In this document: positions 18,860-26,767 of the stretch, piece after piece
How positions within the stretch are numbered: the first letter of the stretch is position 1
How the letters are laid out: each line of letters begins with the position of its first letter
NCBI RefSeq assembly: GCF_003387155.1
Contig: NZ_QUMT01000004.1
Span: 336,602-400,601 of the forward strand
Reading direction: 5' to 3'
DNA length: 64,000 nucleotides
From: Roseateles depolymerans
GTDB lineage: Bacteria; Pseudomonadota; Gammaproteobacteria; Burkholderiales; Burkholderiaceae_C
The notes under the pieces: model-generated
Databases searched by the model: none
Seen by the model: only the letters and a program-made list of their open reading frames with translations
Told to the model about the DNA's origin: nothing
Program-made: the position numbers and the translations under genes

Positions 18860-19489
18860 GGCCGCGATGCTAGGGGCAGGGCGGAGTCCTCACAAGCGCT
18901 GAGGGCACTGGAAGGCAAGCGCTTTCCTGAGGCGTTTGCTGAGGCCGTTGCTGAGCACCCCGAAACGGTGGGGCGCAAGCGCATTCCTTGTTTCCTTACT
19001 TGCGGATGGGAAGGAACACGGTGATGCGGAAAGCCCGGTTATCTGAAGATCGGAAAGCCGGTGTCACGCGACATCCTTGAAACGCTGAAAGCGCTGGGAA
19101 AGGAAGGTGGGAAGTCGACGTCGCCCCCTGGCGTGAGGATGAAGGCGCGCAATACCTGGAAAGCGGCAGAAAGGCGATGGAAAGGGCCCGCGGGGCCCGT
19201 CATTCGCAAAACGCCCGGAAATGGCGGCGAAGAAACGTCGACACCCGGTTTGGGCGCGGCAGATCCGGCATCAAGGCGCGCGGCCAAGCCCGGCAATCGG
19301 CCCGGAAAAACGTCGACACCCCGATATCGCGATTCGTGGGTCAAAAAACGCACCGAAAAACATGGAGAGGGGAAGAGCGCCTGGGCCTCCCATTCGCCAT
19401 CCGGGCTCAGAAAAATGCGCAGACCCTGACAATCCCTGACAAGGTCGGGCCGGGTAAGCGCGCCAGCGTCCGCCGGCCCTTCACCAAGT
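18860..19489. other. 630-base gap with short repeats and no convincing gene
   Basis: No open frame here has a good start signal. The left part (18905-18955) has a short tandem-like motif (TTTGCTGAGGC/GTTGCTGAGC). The middle (19110-19330) has three copies of a GTCGAC-centred repeat, listed separately. Reading the minus strand gives a 104-codon frame with repeated G-V-D-V-x-P blocks. I treat this as a by-product of the repeats. Confidence 0.55.
19108..19325. repeat. three-copy GTCGAC-centred intergenic repeat
   Basis: Two near-identical blocks, GAAACGTCGACACCCG (about 19232-19247) and AAAACGTCGACACCCCG (about 19307-19323), plus a diverged one, GGAAGTCGACGTCGCCCCC (about 19110-19128). Spacings are about 120 and 75 bases. 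Each has purines before and C-run after the GTCGAC palindrome. Function unknown; it could be a REP-type element or protein-binding array. Confidence 0.5.
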
Positions 19490-19936
19490 TCAGCCGTTGG
19501 GAATATCCGGCTCCACCAACAGCGTCAGCAACTGCAGCGATTCCTGCCAGCCCAGATGGCAGGCCTCCGGCGGGATCATGTCCGGGATGCCTTCCTGCGT
19601 CACGCTCAGCTCGGTCCCGCAGAACACCGCCTTGAAGACCACCGTGGTGATCATCTGGCCGGGGAGGTGGGTGTCGTCGAACTGGCTGCTGTAGCGCAGA
19701 CGGGCGCCGGATTTCACCTCGAGATATTCCCCGCCGAAGCTGTGCACCGCCTGGCCGGCGAAGTTGGTGAAGGACATGCGCCAGCGGCCGCCCTCCCGCA
19801 CATCCATCTCATGCACCTGGCCGACAAAGCCGTGGGGCGGCAGCCATTTGTTCATGGCCAGCGGGTCGGTGAAGGCGCGATAAAGGCGCTCGGGTGGCGC
19901 CTTGATGACGCGATGAAGGTGGATGGTGTGGGGCAT
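19490..19936 (-). CDS. SRPBCC (AHSA1/START-like) family protein
   Basis: 148 residues from the ATG at 19936, chosen because GGAGA lies seven bases upstream; an in-frame start at 19981 lacks one. It opens with TIHLHRVIKAPPERLYRAFTDP and has MNKWLPPHGF and GGRWRMSFTN, typical of the AHSA1-type SRPBCC fold, a hydrophobic-cavity lipid or ligand binder. Specific ligand unknown. It stands alone between an intergenic repeat region and a secreted protein gene. Confidence 0.85.
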   Translation of the reverse strand: MPHTIHLHRVIKAPPERLYRAFTDPLAMNKWLPPHGFVGQVHEMDVREGGRWRMSFTNFAGQAVHSFGGEYLEVKSGARLRYSSQFDDTHLPGQMITTVVFKAVFCGTELSVTQEGIPDMIPPEACHLGWQESLQLLTLLVEPDIPNG

Positions 19937-20124
19937 GCTGTCTCCGTCAGGTGTTGGCGTCCCAGGGTCGCGGAAGAGCACCGAAGGGTGACCGCTTCCC
20001 TGGAGGCTGTGGACCCACCTTAGCGGCTGGCAGGGGCACTGGATAGGCGGGTCAGCCCACCCCTTCCGCGCCCTGCCAGCGGCCTGATTGCTGACGTACG
20101 CCGCATGCCTGAAGGCTCAGGCCC

Positions 20125-21303
20125 TCACCGCTTCGACGGCTTTCCAATCCATGCCCGCATCACCCGGTAGGGCGGCCGACCTTCATCCGCACCGCCGGTG
20201 AAGGCCGGGGTCTTGTAGAGCTGGTTCACCGAGATGTAGAGCCAGTCGCCCTCGAAGTGATGCACGCTGTCGGGCCAGTCCAGCCGCTTGTCCCGCACCA
20301 GCGGCAGCACATGACCGCGGGCGTCGAGCTGGTCGATGCCCGACTCGTTCAGGTTGGTGAAGAAATGGCGGCCGTCGGCGGTGGTTGCGGCGCCGTCGGA
20401 CACCGGTTTGTCGCCCACGATGCGGATGGCCGCCGCGGTGGTGTCGTCACTCACCCCCGGGCGCAGCAGGGCCGCCGGCACGGCATACCAGTGCAGGCCG
20501 TTCATGGCGCCGAAGAACACCGTTTTGCGGTCCGCCGACAGGGTGATGGGATTGACCCCCACGCGCGCCGGTGCGCCCTGGAACTGGATCTCCTTGCCGC
20601 CGATGACCATGCGCGCCTGCGAATCCGCCTGCAGGGACGCATGTCCACTGAAGCGCCTTGCCTGGCCCGTGGCGGTATTGACGGCAATCAGCCCGGGGTT
20701 CGCAATGTCCGCGAGGTAGGCCCAGCCGTCCACGTCATCCACCGCCAGGTCCTGCACGAAGCTTCCCTTGGGCGCGATGTCCGCCGGCAGCTCGATGCGC
20801 TGCAGTCGGTTGCCGCTGCGGATGTCGAAGCTCCACAGGCGCGTTTTGCCCAGCTGCAGACCCATGTCGATGACCCACAGACGACCGCGGTGGTCGGCCT
20901 GCAGGCCCAGCGGGGAATCGATGCGGTCGTCGGACGGGCTGCCGGTGCCGCGCTGCAGCGTGGCATTCGGCCAGGGCCGGTAGCGGTTGGCACCGGTGAT
21001 CTCGATGAGCTGCGCATCTGCCGGCGCGCCGAGCGGATGCACGGTGGCAAACAGGCGGCCATCGGCGGCGGGTGCCACGTTGCCAGGGCGGATGGGCAAT
21101 TCGGCGACCACTTCCAGATCACCTGGCTGATAGGCACTGGCCGGCGTCGCGGACAGCGCCAGCGCGGCGCCCAAGGAGGCGCCCACAGCGGCCAGGCGCA
21201 GGGCTTGACGCACACTGCTGATGAAGCGGACGTGGGACGTTCGCGAAGGCGCGCTGGTGGATCGAGTGGTGATGCGCCGCGAGGCCTTGTGGCCAGAGGC
21301 CAT
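20125..21303 (-). CDS. secreted yellow/major-royal-jelly-like beta-propeller protein
   Basis: About 392 residues from the ATG at 21303 (AGG five bases upstream); ATGs at 21360 and 21444 are alternative starts. A long basic leader and hydrophobic LRLAAVGASLGAALALSATPASA form an export signal, with cleavage at ASA-Y. The mature protein starts LEVVAELPIRPGNVAPAADG and contains GLQADHRGRLWVIDMG and DLAVDDVDGWAYLADIANPG, which match the MRJP/yellow family, a six-bladed propeller related to SMP-30 lactonases. Substrate unknown. It is a single gene, followed closely (25 bases before the next minus-strand stop) by the peroxiredoxin cluster. Confidence 0.78.
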   Translation of the reverse strand: MASGHKASRRITTRSTSAPSRTSHVRFISSVRQALRLAAVGASLGAALALSATPASAYQPGDLEVVAELPIRPGNVAPAADGRLFATVHPLGAPADAQLIEITGANRYRPWPNATLQRGTGSPSDDRIDSPLGLQADHRGRLWVIDMGLQLGKTRLWSFDIRSGNRLQRIELPADIAPKGSFVQDLAVDDVDGWAYLADIANPGLIAVNTATGQARRFSGHASLQADSQARMVIGGKEIQFQGAPARVGVNPITLSADRKTVFFGAMNGLHWYAVPAALLRPGVSDDTTAAAIRIVGDKPVSDGAATTADGRHFFTNLNESGIDQLDARGHVLPLVRDKRLDWPDSVHHFEGDWLYISVNQLYKTPAFTGGADEGRPPYRVMRAWIGKPSKR

Positions 21304-21469
21304 GGTACCTGAAGCGCAGTGACCGGCCGGACGGCCCGGCAATGAAGGGAGGTTCTGCATGATGGGGTTCGGAAAGAGAAGAGGGTCGCAGTCTGCGACC
21401 CTTCCTCGTTTCAATGAACCCGGAGCGCCTTGAACCTCTTTCAAACGGCGCTTGAGAATCGATCGCCGG

Positions 21470-22120
21470 TCATCCGGCCGTGCGGCGCGGCAGCGAGGTG
21501 TAGCGCAGGTAAGGACGCACAGCCTCCCACCCCTGCGGGAACTTCTGCTTCACCACCTCCGGGTCCTGCAGCGAGGGCACGATCACCACATCGTCCCCTT
21601 CCTTCCAGTTGGCGGGCGTGGCCACGCTGTGATGGTCGGTGAGTTGCAGTGAGTCGATGACCCGCAGGATCTCGTCGAAATTGCGCCCCGTCGACGCCGG
21701 GTAGGTGATGATCAGTCGGATCTTTTTCTGCGGATCGATCACGAACACCGACCGCACCGTGGCCGTGGTGCTGGCCTGCGGATGGATCAGGTCATAGAGC
21801 TGCGACACCTTGCGGTCCGCATCCGCCAGGATGGGGAAATTGACCTCGGTGTTCTGCGTGTCGTTGATGTCCGAGACCCATCGGTGGTGCGACTCGACCG
21901 GGTCGACCGACAGCGCAATCACCTTGGTGTTGCGGCGGGCAAAGTCGTCCTTGAGCTTGGCCGTGGTGCCCAGCTCCGTCGTGCAGACGGGCGTGAAGTC
22001 GGCGGGATGCGAGAAGAGCACGCCCCAGTGGTCTCCCAGCCACTCATGGAAGCGGATGGGGCCTTCGGTCGAGGCTTGTTCGAAGTCGGGGGCGGTGTCG
22101 CCCAGGCGCAGCGTGGCCAT
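21470..22120 (-). CDS. 1-Cys (Prx6-type) peroxiredoxin
   Basis: 216 residues from the ATG at 22120, with GGAGA seven bases upstream; the frame stays open further upstream but without homology. MATLRLGDTAPDFEQ and the active-site block HPADFTPVCTTELG (peroxidatic Cys near residue 46) define a peroxiredoxin. The long C-terminal dimerisation arm (PANWKEGDDVVIVPSL) and lack of a second resolving cysteine fit the 1-Cys Prx6 class. It reduces H2O2 and organic peroxides in the cytoplasm. Confidence 0.93.
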   Translation of the reverse strand: MATLRLGDTAPDFEQASTEGPIRFHEWLGDHWGVLFSHPADFTPVCTTELGTTAKLKDDFARRNTKVIALSVDPVESHHRWVSDINDTQNTEVNFPILADADRKVSQLYDLIHPQASTTATVRSVFVIDPQKKIRLIITYPASTGRNFDEILRVIDSLQLTDHHSVATPANWKEGDDVVIVPSLQDPEVVKQKFPQGWEAVRPYLRYTSLPRRTAG

Positions 22121-22184
22121 GTGAGTCTCCGTGGGATCAGGGTGAGGGTGGTGGGGGGTGAGCGGCTCGGGCCGGACCGCTGCG

Positions 22185-22877
22185 TCAGATCGAGAACGAC
22201 CACTCGAGGATGCTGGCCCGCTCCGGTCGTCGTGCCCGCGCCGCCCGCGCCCGGGCCGCCTCGACCCAGCGCTTGGCCAGCGGGAAGGGCCCGAAGCCGG
22301 ACTCGGCATTGATGTGGCCGACCAGGCCCAGATTGCTGTAGCTGCTGCCCCAGCGGGTGGCCCAACGCAGGGCGCTGGCAGCACTCATCCAAGGGTCGCT
22401 CTGGCTGGCAATCAGCGCCGTGGGGCAGGGCAGGCGCTGATGCGGCAGCCGCTCGGACAAACCGAACTTCTCCGGCTCGGCTGGGGCCACCAGCAGCGCC
22501 TCGCGGATGGGCGCGTCGGGGTGCTGCTGCAGGAAATGCGCCAGGGCCAGGCATCCGAAGCTGTGGGCCACGGCCACCCATTCCCCGTCGCCGGCATGGT
22601 CCAGTCGCGTCTGGATCCGGTCGGACCAGCGCTCCAGGTCCGGCTGGCTGAAGTCCCGCTGGCGCACGCGGTGCGCGTCGCGGTACTGCTGCTCCAGCCA
22701 GGTCTGCCAATGGGCCGAGCCGCTGTCATGCAGTCCGGGAATGATCAGCAGTCGAGGGGCCTCGCTGCGCGTCTTGCCGGACAGCCGTCCGGTGGCCTGC
22801 GGGTTCAGCAGGCCACCCGCGGCCACAGCGTCGGCAGGCTCGGCGGAAGCGGCATCCCGGGGAAGGAGGGCAGCCAT
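22185..22877 (-). CDS. RBBP9/YdeN-family serine hydrolase
   Basis: 230 residues. The first 40 residues are Ala/Pro-rich. The alpha/beta-hydrolase core begins RLLIIPGLHDSGSAHWQTWLE. The nucleophile elbow is VAHSFGCLALA (Ser in AHSFG), an acid lies in ASQSDPWM, and the catalytic His is in GHINAESGFG. That trio is typical of RBBP9/YdeN proteins. Natural substrate unknown. It shares the minus strand with the Mop gene upstream (10-base gap) and the peroxiredoxin downstream. A second family member lies at 41909-42541. Confidence 0.85.
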   Translation of the reverse strand: MAALLPRDAASAEPADAVAAGGLLNPQATGRLSGKTRSEAPRLLIIPGLHDSGSAHWQTWLEQQYRDAHRVRQRDFSQPDLERWSDRIQTRLDHAGDGEWVAVAHSFGCLALAHFLQQHPDAPIREALLVAPAEPEKFGLSERLPHQRLPCPTALIASQSDPWMSAASALRWATRWGSSYSNLGLVGHINAESGFGPFPLAKRWVEAARARAARARRPERASILEWSFSI

Positions 22878-22887
22878 GGCGGTCTCC

Positions 22888-23106
22888 TCAAAGTGTGGCC
22901 AGGGAGACTTCGGTGGACTTCACCAGGGCCACCACTTCCTTGCCCACGGTCAGGTTGAGTTCCTTGACCGATCGTGTGGTGATGACCGAGGTGACCACGA
23001 GACCCGCGGCGGTCTGCACGTCGACCTCGGAGACCACCGGGCCTTCGATGATTTCCTTGATGGTGCCGCGGAACTGGTTGCGGACATTGATCGCGCTGAT
23101 GCTCAT
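22888..23106 (-). CDS. Mop/TOBE-domain molybdate-binding protein
   Basis: 72 residues from the ATG at 23106 (GGAG nine bases upstream). MSISAINVRNQFRGTIKEI and the end VVALVKSTEVSLATL are textbook molbindin (Mop) sequence: a single TOBE domain that assembles into hexamers holding molybdate or tungstate in the cytoplasm. No molybdate transporter is adjacent, so it acts as a stand-alone storage or buffering protein. Ten bases separate it from the following hydrolase, so both may be on one transcript. Confidence 0.92.
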   Translation of the reverse strand: MSISAINVRNQFRGTIKEIIEGPVVSEVDVQTAAGLVVTSVITTRSVKELNLTVGKEVVALVKSTEVSLATL

Positions 23107-23262
23107 GACTGGGCTCCGAAAAGATGGCCTCAGCTTAGGCACCCCCCTTGTGTCAACCAACGAAGCCTTTGATCCAACTTCATGCGGCTAGCGCATAAGG
23201 CCCTGGGTTGACGTGGCGCGGGCGGGCCGATGGGGACGGCGTCCTCGGCTCGGTCCTCCGCG

Positions 23263-23319
23263 TTATCAACACATCCGTCCACAAGGTCATCCACAGGCTC
23301 AACCACAGGGTTGTTCACA
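23263..23319 (+). repeat. phased array of five DnaA-box-like 9-mers, exact 12-bp period
   Basis: Five 9-mers in the same orientation start at 23263, 23275, 23287, 23299 and 23311: TTATCAACA, CCGTCCACA, TCATCCACA, TCAACCACA, TTGTTCACA. All end in ACA and most in CCACA or TCACA. Compared with the DnaA-box consensus TTATNCACA they are one to three substitutions away. The exact 12-bp spacing is visible directly. It lies in the 430-base gap between the Mop gene (minus) and the S1/P1 nuclease gene (plus). The rest of the gap shows no gene. Confidence 0.75.
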
Positions 23320-23536
23320 GGCCGCGGCCGATGATGCGGCAGGGGAGGGGAGACGTACTGACCAAGGACCCGCTGTTTTCCGCATCGTCGTCAAACCCCG
23401 GCGGTTAAGCGCAAGTAAAGCCCGCCGGGCTGAGGATTCGCCCTGAACGACTGTCACGCAGGGCCGTGCACAATCGCTTCGCGCCGTGCCTGGAGCCTTC
23501 CGGGCGCAATCGATTGCCATCGCACCTCATCCCATC

Positions 23537-24574
23537 ATGTTCACCACATTCACCCGCCACGCCGCAGTCATCGCGCTGCTGACAGCCAGTTGCAGCCAGG
23601 CCTTCGGTTATGGCGCCGTCGGGCACAACACCGTTGGCGAGATCGCCGACCAGCTGATCCAGGGCCACCGAGCGGCCGCCGAGGTGAAGCGCATCCTGGG
23701 CTCGGTCCCGCTGCGGGACATCGCCGTGTGGGACGACTGCGTCAAGGGCATCGATCCGCTCAAGGACTTCCAGTACACCTCCACCGGCCGCTTCCCCGAA
23801 TGCGCGGTGTTCGAGAACCCGGACGAAGAGGCCCGCATGCGGGCTTACGTGCAGCGCAACAACGAGCAGTGCAAGCCCAAGCCCGGCGACGAGAGCTGCC
23901 ACAAGCAATATCACTATTCCAATGTGGCCCTGCAGCGTGGCCACTATGAAGCCGGTGCCGTGGGCACCAGCGACCATGACCTGGTGCCGGCGCTCAAGTC
24001 CGCCATCCAGGTGCTGCGCGGCGGCAAGGCCAATCCCCCGATGGATCTGACCGAGCGGGAAGCCCTGGCCCTGGTGGCCCACACCCTGGGCGACATGCAT
24101 CAGCCGCTGCACATGGGCTCGATCTATCTGGATGCGGACGGCAAGATCTACGACCCGGACAAGCAGGGCGCCGATCCACTGACCCACACCGTGGGGGCCA
24201 ATGCCATCACTGTGCCGCGGGCCGATGGCTCCCCCGGCGGCAACCTGCACAGCTACTGGGACGGTCTGCCCAACCGGCTGACGGCCGCCCAACTGGCCGC
24301 TCTTCCGGCGCAGGCGCGCCTGGTGACGCCCACCGGCGGATCGCCGGACGGCTGGGTCGACGTCTGGGCCAGCGAGTCGCTTCTGGAAGCGCAGCTGGCC
24401 TTCGACGGGATGCGCTTTGGCCCGCGCCAGCAGACGCCGCGTGGCCCCCGCTGGGCCGCGACGCTGCCCGCCGACTACGACGCCCGCAGCACCGAGCAGG
24501 TTCGGCTGGAGCTGATCAAGGGCGGCGCACGTCTGGCGCAGCTGCTGATGAGCATCTGGCCCGACAAGCCCTGA
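23537..24574 (+). CDS. secreted S1/P1-type nuclease
   Basis: 345 residues from the ATG at 23537. Signal peptide residues 1-24 (ending SQAFG). The zinc-cluster residues of the S1/P1 family are present: GHNTVGEIA (His30), an early Asp in AVWDDC, HYHYSNV, ALVAHTLGDMHQPLHMG and NLHSYWD. These enzymes cleave single-stranded DNA/RNA and remove 3' phosphates with three zinc ions. The oddity is residue 25: the family usually starts its mature chain with Trp (WGxxGH), whereas here it is Tyr (YGAVGH). A strong terminator follows at 24601-24625. Confidence 0.9.
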   Translation: MFTTFTRHAAVIALLTASCSQAFGYGAVGHNTVGEIADQLIQGHRAAAEVKRILGSVPLRDIAVWDDCVKGIDPLKDFQYTSTGRFPECAVFENPDEEARMRAYVQRNNEQCKPKPGDESCHKQYHYSNVALQRGHYEAGAVGTSDHDLVPALKSAIQVLRGGKANPPMDLTEREALALVAHTLGDMHQPLHMGSIYLDADGKIYDPDKQGADPLTHTVGANAITVPRADGSPGGNLHSYWDGLPNRLTAAQLAALPAQARLVTPTGGSPDGWVDVWASESLLEAQLAFDGMRFGPRQQTPRGPRWAATLPADYDARSTEQVRLELIKGGARLAQLLMSIWPDKP

Positions 24575-24600
24575 TCCTGCCGCTGCCTGGTTCTGCTCGA

Positions 24601-24625
24601 AGCCCCGCTGGTCGGGGCTTTTTTT
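24601..24625 (+). terminator. intrinsic terminator of the S1/P1 nuclease gene
   Basis: AGCCCCG (24601-24607) pairs with CGGGGCT (24613-24619) around a five-base loop, followed by seven T residues. It lies 26 bases after the stop codon. Confidence 0.9.
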
Positions 24626-24744
24626 CGTCCTGCGCGAGAGGGACGGGGCGCCGCGACCGACGGCGATACCCCGCGCAGCGGTCGACCTGCCGCCCAGCCG
24701 GGCGAACTGCAGTCGCTTTCGGGTCGACGCCCGGTGCATGAAGG

Positions 24745-24955
24745 TGTGGACAGTTTTCTCACAACCGCTCATTTATCCACAGTCCGGCTGAGCAGCCCGA
24801 AGTTGTTGCCGAACCGTCCCGCTGTCATCCCTGGGTCCGCCCACATGGTTGCGGAACGCACAAGTCATTGAAGTCAAACGGCTTTTCAGGGTTGTCCACA
24901 GAAATGGTCGACCTCTATTACTGCAACTAAGGAGATATACAAGACAAGGGGGGTA
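24745..24955. other. origin-like region B: DnaA boxes, trio-like triplets and AT-rich tract
   Basis: Within the 410-base gap before the QueD fusion I see CTGTCCACA on the minus strand (24745-24753), a perfect TTATCCACA (24773-24781) and TTGTCCACA (24892-24900). Right after the last box come a GC-rich spacer, CTATTACTGCAACTA (24913-24927) and AGGAGATATACAAG. This order (DnaA box, GC spacer, CTA-type triplets, AT-rich tract) is that of the bacterial basal unwinding system, where the complement of CTA triplets is the DnaA-trio. The same layout recurs at 26915-26967. The rest of the gap has no gene. Confidence 0.55.
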
Positions 24956-24984
24956 AGAAAAACCGGGCGTGTCACACTCTCGGG

Positions 24985-26097
24985 ATGTCTGCTTTTCCTT
25001 CCTCCCTGTTCACGGCGTCCGCGGGCTTCGAGTCCGCATGTCACATCGACGCCTTGCCTGAGAGCCATCGCAGCCGCCGGCTGCATGGCCACAGTTATCT
25101 GGCCACCGTGCGCGCCGAACTGCCCGCGGGCTGGGCACCGTTCCCTGGCGGCGAAGTGCATGCGCTGCGCGAATGCCTGGAGCGCTGCATCGCCCCGCTG
25201 GACCATGCGCTGTTGAACGACCACATCGCCCAACCCACCGACGAGAACATTGCCCGCTGGATCCGCAGCCGGCTGGTGGACGAATTCGGCGTACCGGGCA
25301 TCAGCCAGGTCGGCATCCAGAGCACCACCCACTGCGGCGTCGACCTCGACGCGCAGGGACAGGCCCATGTCTGGCGCCGCTACCGCTTCCAGGCCGCGCA
25401 TCAGCTGCCCAACGTACCGATGGGCCACAAGTGTGGTCGCATGCATGGCCACGGCTTCGAGCTGATCCTGCATGCGAACCAGGACCTGGGTGAACGGGAC
25501 CTGAGCATCGACTATGACCGTCTGGACGAGATCTGGGCGCCGTTCCATGCGCAGCTGAACTACCAGTGCCTCAACGAGATCGAAGGCCTGTCCAACCCGA
25601 CCAGCGAAATCATTTCCTCCTGGCTGTGGGCCCGCATCAAGCCCCAACTGCCGGAGCTGAGCTGGGTGACGGTCTACGAGACCGGCTCCAGCGGCGCCAA
25701 CTTCGATGGCGAGCGTTACCGGATCTGGAAGGAATTCACCCTGGACAGCGCGGTGAAACTGCGCCGCGCGCCCGGTGACCATCCGCTGGCCGGCATTCAC
25801 GGCCACACCTTCACGCTGCGGCTGCACCTGAGCGCGCTGCTGGACCAGGTCTACGGCTGGGCGATGGACTTCGGCGATGTGAAGCGGCTGTTCGATCCGA
25901 TCTTCAAGTCGCTGGACCACCATCCGCTGCACGAGATCCCCGGCCTGGCCGATACCGACACGGCGACGCTCGCCGCCTGGATCCTCGAGCAGTCGCGCGC
26001 GCAGTTGCCGCCACTGGAGCGGGTCGACCTCTACGAGACCCGCGGAAGCGGTGCCATCGTCAGCCTGGTGCCGTTCGAGGAGCTGATTCCGGTATGA
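24985..26097 (+). CDS. queD: triple QueD/6-pyruvoyl-tetrahydropterin-synthase-domain fusion
   Basis: 370 residues holding three tandem PTPS domains (about 8-122, 130-240, 246-360); normal QueD is one domain of about 120 residues. QueD makes 6-carboxytetrahydropterin in the 7-deazaguanine (queuosine) pathway. Domain 1 keeps three zinc-type His (20, 34, 36) and the catalytic pair D73-H74 but has Ser30 at the Cys position and Ser113 at the Glu position. Domain 2 keeps its His set, Cys150 and Glu232 but has N192-Y193 in place of Asp-His. Domain 3 keeps D311-H312 and Glu351 but has lost the first His (Val257) and the Cys (Leu268). The stop overlaps the queE start (ATGA). The promoter region is the DnaA-box-rich gap. 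Confidence 0.9.
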   Translation: MSAFPSSLFTASAGFESACHIDALPESHRSRRLHGHSYLATVRAELPAGWAPFPGGEVHALRECLERCIAPLDHALLNDHIAQPTDENIARWIRSRLVDEFGVPGISQVGIQSTTHCGVDLDAQGQAHVWRRYRFQAAHQLPNVPMGHKCGRMHGHGFELILHANQDLGERDLSIDYDRLDEIWAPFHAQLNYQCLNEIEGLSNPTSEIISSWLWARIKPQLPELSWVTVYETGSSGANFDGERYRIWKEFTLDSAVKLRRAPGDHPLAGIHGHTFTLRLHLSALLDQVYGWAMDFGDVKRLFDPIFKSLDHHPLHEIPGLADTDTATLAAWILEQSRAQLPPLERVDLYETRGSGAIVSLVPFEELIPV

Positions 26098-26738
26098 CCT
26101 ACGCCGTCAAGGAAATGTTCTACACCCTGCAGGGGGAGGGCGCCCAGGCCGGTCGTGCCGCCGTGTTCTGCCGCTTTGCAGGCTGCAACCTGTGGTCGGG
26201 AAGGGAGCAGGACCGCGCAGACGCCGTCTGCACCTTCTGCGACACCGACTTCGTGGGCACCGATGGCCAGGGCGGCGGCAAGTTCGCCACCGCCGAGGCG
26301 CTGGCCGATGCGGTGGCCGCCAAATGGCCGCAGGGCCCCCAAGGCCAGGCAGGACGCCCCTACGTGGTCTGCACGGGCGGCGAGCCGCTCCTGCAGCTGG
26401 ATACGGCGTTGATCGAGGCCCTGCATGCCCGGGGCTTCGAGGTGGCCGTCGAGACCAATGGCACCCAGCCCGCACCGGAAGGCCTGGACTGGATCTGCGT
26501 CAGCCCGAAGGCCGATGCGGAACTGGTGCTGACCCGTGGGCACGAGCTCAAGCTGGTCTATCCGCAGCCGCTGGCGCAGCCGGAGCGATTCGCGGGCCTG
26601 GCCTTCGACCACTTCTTCCTGCAACCGATGGACTCGGTCCTGCAGAAGCAGCACATCAAGGCCGCAGTGGCCTACTGCATGGACCATCCGCAGTGGCGTT
26701 TGTCCATCCAGATGCACAAGGTCGTGGGCATCGACTGA
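26094..26738 (+). CDS. queE: 7-carboxy-7-deazaguanine synthase QueE
   Basis: 214 residues. A radical-SAM enzyme converting 6-carboxytetrahydropterin to 7-carboxy-7-deazaguanine, the step after QueD. The start YAVKEMFYTLQGEGAQAGR is the family signature. The iron-sulfur motif is GCNLW then CTFCDTDF with 14 residues between the first two cysteines, the CX14CX2C form also known from E. coli QueE. TGGEPLLQ and VETNGTQ follow. It overlaps queD by four bases, so the two are translationally coupled. The gene ends at another DnaA-box-rich gap. Confidence 0.95.
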   Translation: MTYAVKEMFYTLQGEGAQAGRAAVFCRFAGCNLWSGREQDRADAVCTFCDTDFVGTDGQGGGKFATAEALADAVAAKWPQGPQGQAGRPYVVCTGGEPLLQLDTALIEALHARGFEVAVETNGTQPAPEGLDWICVSPKADAELVLTRGHELKLVYPQPLAQPERFAGLAFDHFFLQPMDSVLQKQHIKAAVAYCMDHPQWRLSIQMHKVVGID

Positions 26739-26767
26739 AAGCGGCCGCGCTGTCAAGCCAACAAGGC

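Noticed and set aside
23130..23318. Short minus-strand frame covering the 12-bp DnaA-box array
   Set aside because: No start signal; the regular 12-base repeats explain why the frame stays open.
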